From: Paracentrotus lividus
Lineage: Eukaryota; Echinodermata; Echinoidea; Camarodonta; Echinidae
Reading direction: 5' to 3'
NCBI GenBank assembly: GCA_940671915.1
Contig: CALNVZ010000174.1
Span: forward strand, 3,775,883 to 3,839,882
DNA: 64,000 bases
The notes under the pieces: model-generated
What the model was told of the DNA's origin: nothing
The model's input: only the letters and a program-made list of their open reading frames with translations
The model's database searches: none
Program-made: the position numbers and the translations under genes
Part shown: positions 1-9,840 of the stretch, piece after piece
Layout of the letters: every line of letters begins with the position of its first letter
How positions within the stretch are numbered: the first letter of the stretch is position 1

Positions 1-2006
1 AGACGATGCATGCTTCCTCTCATTAATTTGTACAGGTCAAATCAGATGTTTAATGCTAGAATGACCTTAACCCTGTGTTAAACTATATGATTTAAAGCCA
101 TTCTTCCACTCACCGAAAGCAGTATATGAGGGATATGACATAAGCTGTATGATTTCATAATTTCAAATTTAGAGAAAGGTCATGGTGATTTTTATTACAA
201 ATCTTTTAAATTGTTTAATTATCTTTGTCTAGATGTTAAAATTGAACCTGATTGAGCAAACAACGGTATGGAGACAACAAACCGATCTATATAAGAGACA
301 GAATCTATTGCTTCACTATGAGACAATAATCTGCGGAAAATAGAATTTTTCAGATTTCAGACTTGGAAGTTTTTATTTCTCATGACAATAATATTTACGA
401 AATTATATCAGCACAAATAATATTGCTTCATCAAATAATTACATAATAATAACTGGTAATGCATATAATTTGAATAAAAATATGAACAAAGTATGAACAA
501 AGTAACTAGTACAAGACTTAAGAAGAACATGAGAAAAGAGGAACTAATAAAAAGCTAGGCGTGTGTAACATTAGTCCCTCGGCGGGTTAAATACATCTTG
601 TAATCACTCAAAAAGTGAAGGAACGACGTAACAATTATATTCAATGAAATTATATGAGGGCGAATGAGTAGAAGACATGTGAAAGAATATTTGTTAAGTA
701 TCAGTATATGTTAATTTTTTCGAATGTTTGTAGCAGAGGCTTATATAGTGTCTAAAATGTGCTGTTTCATGAATGCATTAAATCGACATGATGAAACTGA
801 TTTAAGCAAATTATGTAGTTTTATTCAGTAATGACTCAGTTATCCAAAAATTCAATCATAGAGATTTCAACGAATAGTTGTATAGAATGTGATTTGAATA
901 AATTGGCATGTGAAGTAGATGCTAGAAGTACAAATTGATTCGAATGAACAGTAAGCGTGCACCCCCATGAAAAAAAAAGCAGAAAAAAAGAGAACCTGTG
1001 GAAAGCTATGAGACAAATGGTGCACTGGGGGCAGTCAGAAGGGTTAACTGATGTCACAGCGTGCAGGTGTATCGCACAATTGTGAACTAACAGTGTCGCA
1101 GGGTAAGACTTCTGCCCCCTAGCTACATCCATTGATTCCGTTCATGAATGAAATGAAAAAGACATGGTATACATGCAAGGAAAGGGTGAAAGCAAGAAAG
1201 AGAGAGAGAGAGAGAGAGGAAGAGGAAGAGGAAGAAAGAGATCAACAGACAGAAAGAAACAGAGCGAACAAATGATAAACAGGACAGAGAGAGTAAGAAA
1301 GAGAGAGAGAGAGGAGCATTGAGGTTAGAGGTGACCAAACCACTTTAAGGAAAATTAGAGCTGTCTTTAAGATAAGATAGATTTCCTGTACACTTGAAAC
1401 AAATAACATTTGATATTCTAGTACAAAGGGGAGGGGGGGAGGCTTACAATTTGTTTCTGCAAATCTTTTAATGCGGTATTGAAAAAACCTCAAACATGGG
1501 TGTATAAAAGGGGATGAGAACGGAGCCAGAAAAGACCAAATTGAATGATAAGATCCGTGCTTATACAAGCATTAGTGTTTCCTTTTACTACACCTTAACC
1601 TGGTTACAGTTGTCAGATTTAGGGTAACAGGGCCAGAGATTAGAAATCAATAATCAAGATCTTTCTCCCCTTTCGAGGAAGATTCTTTTAGGGCATGGTG
1701 TCGGCATCTCTCTTTTTTTTTTCTGGATTATCTGATTTAAATGCTATCTGTAGTTTCATCCTATATGTTGTTGCTGGTTCAAGTTCCAGGTTTTAGGTTT
1801 ACTTCAAAGTGTGGTAATTATGTTACTTGATGGGCCCTGATTGTAACTATTGTGCAAATTGACTAGTCTGCCAACACAGACTCTTGTATGAAAATATATT
1901 TTCATATAACCTTGTGTTAAACCTATTAAAGTTGGTCAACAAACTAAGTTTACCTGATATGAATGATTAGTCATATTTTAAGTCATGTTGGATGGGGGTT
2001 TATGTT
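1..2006. other. Non-coding AT-rich stretch
   Basis: I see no gene here. The open frames on the minus strand at 836-1568 are translations of a purine-rich microsatellite tract and are low in complexity. The rest is AT-rich sequence with short homopolymers and one small direct duplication (TATGAACAAAG twice near 481-503). No splice-bounded exon, RNA gene or promoter could be supported. Confidence 0.6.
1190..1316 (+). repeat. GA-rich microsatellite/purine tract
   Basis: Two uninterrupted GA runs (about 1199-1219 and 1298-1313) are joined by AGAAAG and GAAGAG variants, so the plus strand is almost pure purine. On the minus strand it translates to serine/leucine-rich peptides, which explains the spurious open frames. 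Confidence 0.9.
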
Positions 2007-2208
2007 ACTGTATAAGTGGTGATTGTCCAGGTGACTTTATTTTTGCAGTGACTTTATTTTTGCAAATTTTGCAAGTCGATCATCGTGAAAATTTCCACTT
2101 CAATACAAGGCTATTTACAGTAATGAAGCCATCACCAAAATCGTGAAATTTTGATCTCGCGAATTTCCCCAACTAGTACAAAATCGCGAAAATATTGACT
2201 TATACAGT
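2007..2208. mobile_element. Short MITE with 12-bp perfect terminal inverted repeat and TA target duplication
   Basis: TTACTGTATAAG at 2005-2016 is the exact reverse complement of CTTATACAGTAA at 2199-2210. With TA as the duplicated target, the element runs CTGTATAAG...CTTATACAG and is 202 bp long. Inside the left end GTGACTTTATTTTTGCA occurs twice in tandem, and near the right end TCGCGAAAATATTGAC is its diverged inverted counterpart. A TA duplication with short TIRs fits a non-autonomous Tc1/mariner-type element. No transposase is present. Confidence 0.65.
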
Positions 2209-2551
2209 AATTGTCAAACCAGTGATTAACTAAGGTCTGGAAATTGAGACAACACTTTCCTGAATCCCTGCCCATCCATTGCCTTTTGCAAAGAACATTC
2301 TGAGTTAAACTCATTTGTGGAACTTTTTGTAAGCTGAGTAAATAGGAGTTTGTAGGCTATGTGGTCTATGAAAACAAAATTATCCATGAGAAAATCAATG
2401 AATGATTAACCACTAGGTTAAGAATGAATGAGATAGTGAATGAGAAACTAATTTCAGATGTGCCCTAGTACAATTTATATCCAATAGGAAAGTAGAGTTG
2501 TTTGTTCTAAGCAGTGCTTAATTTCTCTTTATTATCCCTTTAGCACCAAGA

Positions 2552-2602
2552 CCGCCCGAGACCGCCCGTCAGTTTACTCACTAAACTGCCCCAAACCGCC
2601 CG
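2552..2602. promoter_or_regulatory. Three CCGCCCG motifs around a small hairpin
   Basis: CCGCCCG occurs at 2552-2558, 2562-2568 and 2596-2602. Between the second and third copies lies a 7-bp inverted repeat, CAGTTTA at 2570-2576 and TAAACTG at 2582-2588. GC-box-like motifs are bound by Sp/KLF factors in animals, but nothing nearby shows that this is a promoter. The motif cluster is visible; the regulatory role is inference. Confidence 0.2.
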
Positions 2603-3213
2603 TTTTATGCATGCTATAGTCATAATATAAAAAATATGTGATCAAACATGCCAATACTTGTTGTGCATTACCCATGGGATGTGTGCTGTTCGATTCTGTA
2701 CAAAAAAAAATTATGTTTTAGGAGTATTTCTTATTGAAACGTCCTGATGCAAACACAGCATAAGTCATTACGTTAGAGAGTGAGCGGACACTTTCCACCA
2801 GTCTCTAGGTGATAAAGGGTTAACAACAACACAACTTGACAACTTAGAAGAGAGACAAATCTTTGGTGATGTAACTTTTTGCCCACAACGTATACAATTC
2901 TCTCTGTGCCACATTAAATCAACGTGGCTAACACTGAACAGACTTCCCGTCAAATGATGATCTTTTCCCATCTTATAGGAAATTCTAAATGCAAAAAATC
3001 TGGTGAAAACAATGAAATGAAAGGTGGAAATGAACACCACATACTAATTGCTATTGTTTGTGAGTACTGCAAACAGCAGATTAAAATGCGCTCCACCGTA
3101 GTGTAAATGGATTGTGACTCGAGTCGAACTTGGCAGTCAGCTAAATGTTTCACGAGTCAAAGAAGGGGTGCAAAGAGTTAAGCAAAGAACATTCACCATA
3201 TTTGGCAAGGAAA

Positions 3214-3229
3214 CGTCTCCACGGAGACG
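3214..3229. promoter_or_regulatory. Perfect CGTCTCC-AC-GGAGACG palindrome, RFX X-box-like
   Basis: Two 7-bp half sites are perfectly inverted with a 2-bp spacer. The layout GTNNCC-NN-GGNNAC is that of the X-box bound by RFX factors. The GTCTC/GAGAC motif also fills the MITE about 500 bp downstream (3717-3917), so a transposon origin is an alternative. Confidence 0.25.
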
Positions 3230-3716
3230 GATGGCTTGTAGAAACCAAATCATGATAGAAGATTTGGCTATCCATCTTATTTGAAGCAATGCCTTCCATG
3301 ATATCTCACATTGACATTTGTAGGAGTGCCTGTGTTATTGTGCCTTTATTATATTGGATTCTGCTTTGTGCCTTACACCCAAAGTATGGTAAGGGTTAAG
3401 AACAGAGATAATTTCTTTGGGCCTTATGCCAAAAGAGTCTTACCATTTTATTTTGTGTGCAATATTACAGGCCCTTAAGTTAAAAAATTATAAGGCCCTC
3501 TTGGGATAAGGTTGACGATTGTTCTTTATGTACTACATATAAACATTAGTCATTAATATATAAAAAAAATATTTTGTGAACAATGTTGCCTCCATATCAT
3601 CTTAAATTTTCAGTTGAGTCCTCCTGGCTCTTAGAATCTATATTATTTATGTGGACTACTATGTGGACCTACAATATGCTTTTCATGTATTGTCTCCCCA
3701 GAGGCAGATTGACTTA

Positions 3717-3917
3717 GGGTGCTATTCACTTCGCGGGAGATGTCCCTCCGCGACAGAATAGAAATTTGTCTCCGCGACGATAAAATATATTGGAGACGTC
3801 TCGAGAATTTCGGAGACGGATTTTTTTTCATAAATTGTCTCGGAGACGTCTCTAATAATATTTATCCGTGGCGGAGACGAAATTCTATCCTGTCGGCGGA
3901 GACGTGAGATAGCACCC
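3717..3917. mobile_element. GAGAC/GTCTC-rich MITE, copy 1
   Basis: GGGTGCTAT at 3717-3725 is inverted at 3909-3917 (ATAGCACCC), and both ends are flanked by TTA (3714-3716 and 3918-3920), a 3-bp duplication typical of PIF/Harbinger elements. The 201-bp body folds on itself and is dense in GAGACG and CGTCTC blocks. Related elements lie at about 13277-13491 and 20144-20377. The short open frames on both strands here are artefacts of the fold. Confidence 0.65.
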
Positions 3918-6298
3918 TTAATACTAGATGTATATGAAGACCTTAATTTCAAAAGCTCCTAAATCCATTTTTGGTAAAAATTGATATTATGCCATTGTTC
4001 AAGTTGGACTATTTAGGCCTATATATTAACCTAGATTTTGATATAATTTGGCAAAAATCTCTTTTTATATCAAATTTCCATATTTCCTTTCCGAATATGA
4101 ATTGGGTATTTTCAAGCAAACTGTGTGTTATTCATGTGAAGTAGATATGAATGTTGTGTATAGCAGATCAATATAATTTACCATGTTTTAATTTGCAATT
4201 GTGCATTCCTTAATTCAGATTCGGTTTTTGTTGCTAATTTCCCTAAGAAACAATATCAATTATTATCTTTAAAATGTTAACAGTTATAATTTTGCAATTA
4301 AACAGAACAATGAGAGAAAGGACCCAAAGATTGCTTTAACAGAAGCTTGCAACTTAAATGAAAATCAATCAAAAACAAGCTTCTTCTTTAGAAAAAACTA
4401 AACATCCTGTTACTTATAATAAACATTTTAAAAACTTAATTTTGCATGAATTGCCAATATTTTGGTGGATTATATCCAATTTGAGGTCCATTTGGCTTGA
4501 TGGCTGGGGCATTAATGCCATTTTTGCTCTCATCGCACTTGGTTCATGGCAACCCGCTCTCTCCTACCCTCGTCCTAAACACCTTGAGACCTCCCGACCT
4601 CTAGTGCGGTGAATCACACATTTAAGTCAATACGCTGCCCCAACAATTAGCTTGAATTTTGAGACTGTAATTGTCATGGGCCGCAAAATTGGCAAAGCAT
4701 TGAATTTAGGGACGTTGACAACAGAAATTGGCTGGTCTATATTGCATTTGGCATGGATTTACGGTGCTTTATTTTATTTAGCTTGAAGAATGGTTCAAAG
4801 GGGCGGTGTTACTCACGGTTAAATGTATCCAAAACATCAACATTTTGCTTTATATATTTTGTGCATAGAAATTGAATCTGCAAAAGCTTATTTTGAATAA
4901 TCTTTAGGGTCACGTTTTACCTGCTCAAAGTTTTCTTGTATTACAATTATGATAAAGTCATTCAATTAATCTCAAGACATTTTGAATTGAATTATTTCCA
5001 ATGTTCTTTAACAAAAATCTTTTCATATATGCATCCTGCTTGATTGTAATGGATCCTACATAATGACCCTTACTGTGATGTCACAATTGAACAGTCCCAC
5101 ACACTTGTAAAAAAAGTGGGTAGTATTGATTAGATTGATACTCTTCAAATGTACATCATTAATTGACTTTAAAAAGTGAGATTTTAATCCCTGATTTAAA
5201 CACACAACCAAGTTCAAATGATCTGATTTTATCTTCTATTAACCCAATGAGGAACAAGCCAAAATATATTTTGGCTGATGTCTATGGGAAATGTGTAGTA
5301 GATAGTCAAATCAGCCCATCTCCAACAGGCTAAACCATTAAGAGTGCATATTGCATTTACTAAAAAAAATGTTTACTTTTATTTGTACACTGTAGCAGGA
5401 TCAACTGCTATTAAAGAACTTTGACAAATTTCCTGACACGTTTGTTTGATACTTGGTATTTCTGACTAATCCAACTTGAAAAGCTGATACCTTAATGTTC
5501 TAAGAACATTTAATCTTTAGTGGGCATCTGAAATAATGATTTTCCTTGTAAGCTGACCGTTTAAATGATGAGTAACAAACGTGAGTAGTTGCTGAGTATT
5601 TCTTTTTCCAAAGGACATACAAACCTGAGAAGGTTAATTTTCAGATACCACTATTTTGTGTGACTCATGACATGTGATTGTTTCGTGTGATTAAGATGTT
5701 CACGGTTCAGTCAATTACTAAATGTGCCTTGCTATCCCAAAAAGTGAAAAGGGCACATTTTGGGCGAAATTCTATATTATGCAGTAATTAAATCTTTAAT
5801 GAAGAAAGTCTGTAAGATGGCTGTAAATTTATTAGCCATATACATTGTACTTGATATTGCATTAATGTTGGCAGTCTAACCAATTCTTATGCTACGTGAC
5901 CTCAATTAATATTCAATTTAGTCAGTATTGATTGTGATTTGATGTGTATGAGGAGAGATTCTGATATGGTTCAGTTAAGAAGGAAAGTGAATGTAGTAAA
6001 AAGGTGATGTTGAGGAATAGGAAATATAAGATAAAGGGAATGTAATGGGAAGGGATAAAAAAAATAACAGCACAGACATAATGTATTTGAGTATTTGAAA
6101 ATGATTGTGTCTATATAGGGGAGGGATAGTGGTAAATGAGTAGATAAATAATAAAGGAGGAGTAAATTGACAAATGAAATTTAGTAGGGCCTATGTGTTG
6201 CTCTTGAGAAATAGAGAGACAAAGAGACAGAGAGAAGAAAAGTAAGGAATGATGATATACTGATAAGGAAATACTGAAAAAAAGGAAAAAAATTAGCG
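3918..6298. other. Non-coding AT-rich stretch
   Basis: No gene is supported. The frame at 4358-4612 has normal complexity but no splice sites, domain or homologue that I recognise. The stretch 4490-4790 is more GC-balanced than its surroundings and could be conserved non-coding sequence. A copy of a dispersed repeat lies at 5239-5335. Confidence 0.5.
5239..5335 (+). repeat. Dispersed repeat family R1, copy 1
   Basis: This segment aligns collinearly with 24274-24370. Shared blocks are AACCCA.TGAGGA, ATATATTT, TTGATGTCTA or CTGATGTCTA, GGGAAATGTGT, CAAATCAGC and TCTCCAACAGG. The family is unknown to me. No terminal repeats or target duplication are visible. Confidence 0.55.
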
Positions 6299-6300
6299 TA

Positions 6301-7676
6301 TACAGGGTGTATCAATAAAAACGGGACAGATTTGAAAAGTCTCCCAAAATTTCATTTCAAATTATGATGTCTATATTTTGATGTTTATAGATGCTCTGAA
6401 GTCTTATCTTTCAAATGCAATTTGAAACAATAGTTCGTTCAAGCTTGAGCGCACACAGAACGTTTTTGTCGGGGGCTCAAAAAAAGGCTTGCGCACAAAA
6501 TAGAAAAATTAGAAATACGATCATCAGAGTTCTTGCTTACCAGCACAGACTTACTTTTAAACCTGTTCATTATCTTTGTCATTGGTTCGAATAATGCTTT
6601 CAAAATTCATTTACAAGCTATTTATTTACTTGAATTGCTTTTTGTTTTGTTTTGTTGTTGTTTTTTTTTTTCACGTTAACATGTTATCTTTTAGCACTGA
6701 ATATTCCCTCAAACTAAGAAAATAAATAAGAAATGTTATCAACCCAAGAAAGGGGATTTGGTTGGTTTGGAAGATTATTTGATTGATTGACTGCTTTGTT
6801 TATTTGATTGATTGATTGTTTGATTGATGGATTTGATTTATTAATTGATCGATTGATGGAATTGAGTGAAGGATTGATAGATTGACCATTTTGAATGATT
6901 GATCGTTTTGATTAATTCATTGTTTTCTTTAAATGATTGATTGATTGATCGATTACTTTTTTTTTTATTGATTGTTCAAATGATTGATTAAATCGTTGGA
7001 AAGAATCATAGGAAAATCACCTCATTAGAGCTAACATAATCATTTATCAGTGTAAAGTAACAATCAATCCGAATGTAACACCCGATTTAAAATAAATAAT
7101 ACCCCCCTTTTTTTAACCTAAGACAAAAACTTTCCGTGTTCGTTCAAGCATGAACAAAACAAACAAAGCAATCAATCAATCAATCAATCAATCAATTAAT
7201 CAATCAAACAATCAATCAATCAATCAATTAAACAAGCATCGACATCCCCTTTCTTGGTTTGACAAAAAAGGGCATTTAAGTTTGAAGGAAAATTTATTGC
7301 AAAAAGATTACATATTAAAATGACAAAGAAAAAAACAAAAACAAAACAAAAACAAAAACAATTACAGTCAATAAAAAGCTTTGTAAATGAATTTCAAATC
7401 ATAATTCGAAAATATTGGCAAAGAAAAAGAAAAAGTTTAGAAGAAGTCTGATGATCATATTTCTCGTTTTTCCATTTTGTGCGCAAGCCTTTTTTTGAGC
7501 CCCCGATAAAAATGTTCTGTGTGTACTCAAGCATGAACGAAACTTTTATTTTTAAATTACATTTGAAAGATAAGACTTCAGAGCATCTATTAACATAAAA
7601 ATATAGACTTCATGATTTGAAACAAAATGTTGACAGACTTTTCAAAACTGTCCCGTTTTTATTGATACGCACTGTA
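6301..7676. mobile_element. 1.38-kb foldback DNA transposon, TA target site
   Basis: The ends TACAGGGTGTATCAATAAAA and (reversed) TACAGTGCGTATCAATAAAA are inverted and flanked by TA (6299-6300, 7677-7678), fitting a non-autonomous Tc1/mariner-type element. Inverted similarity continues about 230 bp inward, including GGGCTCAAAAAAAGGCTTGC near 6472 and its complement near 7485. The inner arms are GATT/TTGA-rich on the left (about 6775-6975) and AATC/TCAA-rich on the right (about 7165-7235), so most of the element can form one long hairpin. No transposase frame is present. Confidence 0.8.
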
Positions 7677-9111
7677 TAGTAAAGTTCTTTCAACTTTGTA
7701 TTGAAGGACACATTTCAGGCCATTGACCTATCATTTTTTTTTTTTGGGGGGGGGGGAGAGAGAGATAGAGAGAGAGCATTTGAGAGAGAGAGAGGTGAGG
7801 GGAGAAAAAGAGGAAGTGAAAGAGGGAAAGAAAAGATGATATCTAGATAAAAAGAGGGAAGAAGAGATAGAGAGAGAGAGAGAGAGAGGGGATGAATTTT
7901 ACAATAGGATCATCCGTCAAAGATACATGCCTACTGGTCATTTTGAGTTCAGTCTAGCCTTGAAGTGTTTGCCTGCTAAAGAGTTTCAGATCCATCCATG
8001 CACTTTCCCTTCAATTATAGTCAGACTTACAACTGACAGTTTGAACTGAAGATGTTCCAAACCCTGCTACATCCATCTTCTAAGTTATCACTCTTGCAGA
8101 AACAGCATATTTTTGTTTGTCAAAACTGGTGATGTACACTTTGTGGGAAGTGTTTTTTTGTTTTGTTTAGGAGATCTGCTTTCATCATAGCTTTCCCTGA
8201 AAAAAGAGAATTGTAAATATTACTCACAAAGCCTTGATATCCAAGAAATGATAATCCTGAAGATTTTGATGTGAATAAGTAGCAAAGACTATTTACAGCA
8301 ATAAATAAATGTATTGACCTGTCAAAGCTATTTCCTATATTTCTTACAGTTTTTGCCCTTAAATTCATACCATGCCTCCAGAAAAAAAAACGTTATTCTG
8401 CATGACATTGAAAATGCAAGAAACTCTGTTATAATCCATTTCACAGCATCCTCATGCCATAAAACACTTTCCGAATTCCAGCATAAAATATAAACACTAC
8501 TTGAATTAGAATAACATCTCTCTTTCCAACCACTGGTTCCTATTCCTTATACTGAACTTGAAGTCGAATTGATGTCTTTTTCATCATGGCCACCTGGGAG
8601 TTGATGAGTTAACCTCAATTTGGCTTGTCGACCGATAACGATCTTTACCGACCAGTTCGTCTGCCGAAGCGCTTAATTGCAAGACTCTTGAGGTCAATGT
8701 CGGTTTCATTGAAAAGATAGAGCAACCAGTGAGGGATTTTTAGATGGACGGTGATGTAAAATGGTTGATAAAGGTGATATTTAGTATAATATTTGTTTTA
8801 TTTTTATGATTTTTTATCTCTATTGAGAATATAGTATTTTTTTAACATCAATTGTTTGTCATGTCTTCTGTTAGAGCCAGAGAAGAATTCTATAGGGAGA
8901 ACAAGCTTTGAAATAAATGAGGGATGTGATATTCACTTCAAATATTTGTCCCATTTTTATAGTATACTTTCTTAGCAACATGCAGGGTGATGATATAAAC
9001 TTGCTTGTTTTTATCATGAATTGAAAATAAATTTTGAGCCGTTTCCTATTTGATTAACTGTGATACTGTATGCACTGATGATATCTCTATGTCATTCTGC
9101 CAGCAACTTTG
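7677..9111. other. Non-coding stretch after the foldback element
   Basis: No gene is supported. It opens with a G homopolymer fused to GA repeats (7746-7889). The sequence at about 8580-8710 is more GC-balanced than its surroundings and includes GACCGATAACGATC, perhaps conserved non-coding DNA. The minus-strand frame at 8120-8368 shows no domain or exon border. Confidence 0.5.
7746..7889 (+). repeat. G11 homopolymer plus GA microsatellite
   Basis: An 11-base G run (7746-7756) passes directly into GAGAGAGATAGAGAG, then a purine-rich tract, then a second GA run at about 7869-7888. It is simple sequence. Confidence 0.9.
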
Positions 9112-9287
9112 TGATATCGTCTGTTGGGAGCCATAAGGGCGTTATTGCATCTTTTAGATGTTCCGTTGAGAGCCAGAAGGGCGCTATTACTGTACAAAGT
9201 CAATGGTAATAGCGCCCTTCTGGCTCCAAACGGAACATCCTTGATCTGCAATAGCGCCCTTCTGGCTCCAAGCCGACGATATATCAA
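9112..9287. repeat. Long near-perfect hairpin, about 80-bp arms
   Basis: The left arm (about 9112-9190) and right arm (about 9206-9286) are inverted complements with a loop of about 15 bases (9191-9205). Each arm holds two copies of a GAGCCAGAAGGGCGCTATT-like block, so four copies are arranged as a nested palindrome. The overlapping open frames on both strands (9087-9369) are the two readings of this fold and not genes. It could be a small foldback element or a source of hairpin RNA. Confidence 0.75.
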
Positions 9288-9657
9288 ATTACCCTTGTCT
9301 ATATCTGAATTGGTTTTCATACACTTCCAAATCTCACATTACAAATTGATGAACTTTATTAAAATTTAATTTTCATTTTATTCCATAAGCAAAATGATTT
9401 AGACATGTACTATCATAAACATTGGAGGTAATTCACTACCATGCAATTATATACCTATATTCATAAATCATTATGATGCAATGGCTTATGATTGTAAATA
9501 GATAGGAGGTATAAATATGAGACCAGTTTGCAGCTGACGCCTTCCATTTACCAATCTATATCTCGTACCATTCTATGCTAATTAGTAATATAGACCCATT
9601 GATCGGTTAAGCTTTCCTTTATTGATATTCCATTATCCCTCTTAGGCACTGAGTCTG

Positions 9658-9722
9658 CTTAATGCCAGAAGGTCACTAACACATTGTTGAATAGTATATG
9701 AATGCCCTTCTGGTGTTTAGTA
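9658..9722. repeat. Second hairpin of the AGAAGGG family
   Basis: GCCAGAAGGTCACTAACACA (about 9664-9683) pairs imperfectly with TATATGAATGCCCTTCTGG (about 9695-9713), with A/T-rich extension of the stem on both sides. It shares the CCAGAAGG stem core with the 9112-9287 hairpin. Confidence 0.5.
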
Positions 9723-9774
9723 GTCTAATTAGTAATGTACTATTCACTGGAATATATAAGGTTATGATTGTCTG

Positions 9775-9837
9775 TTGAGCTAGAAGGGTGCTTTTGCCTC
9801 AGTAGATGATTTCAGTTTAAGCCCTTCTAGCATTCCA
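9775..9837. repeat. Third hairpin of the AGAAGGG family
   Basis: GCTAGAAGGG at about 9779-9788 is the exact inverse of CCCTTCTAGC at about 9822-9831, with partial pairing extending further into the loop. A lone TGCCCTTTTG follows at about 9900. Same stem core as the two preceding hairpins. Confidence 0.5.
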
Positions 9838-9840
9838 CAG

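Larger units (their letters stand above)
2209..3713. other. Non-coding stretch with two compact palindromic motifs
   Basis: No gene is supported; the overlapping short open frames at 2768-3153 on both strands have no exon borders or domain-like character. The region holds a CCGCCCG triplet cluster (2552-2602) and a GTCTCC/GGAGAC palindrome (3214-3229), listed separately. Otherwise the sequence is ordinary AT-rich DNA. Confidence 0.5.

Noticed and set aside
9087..9369. Overlapping plus and minus frames with repeated RRALL motif
   Set aside because: Both strands of a hairpin give similar peptides; no gene context.
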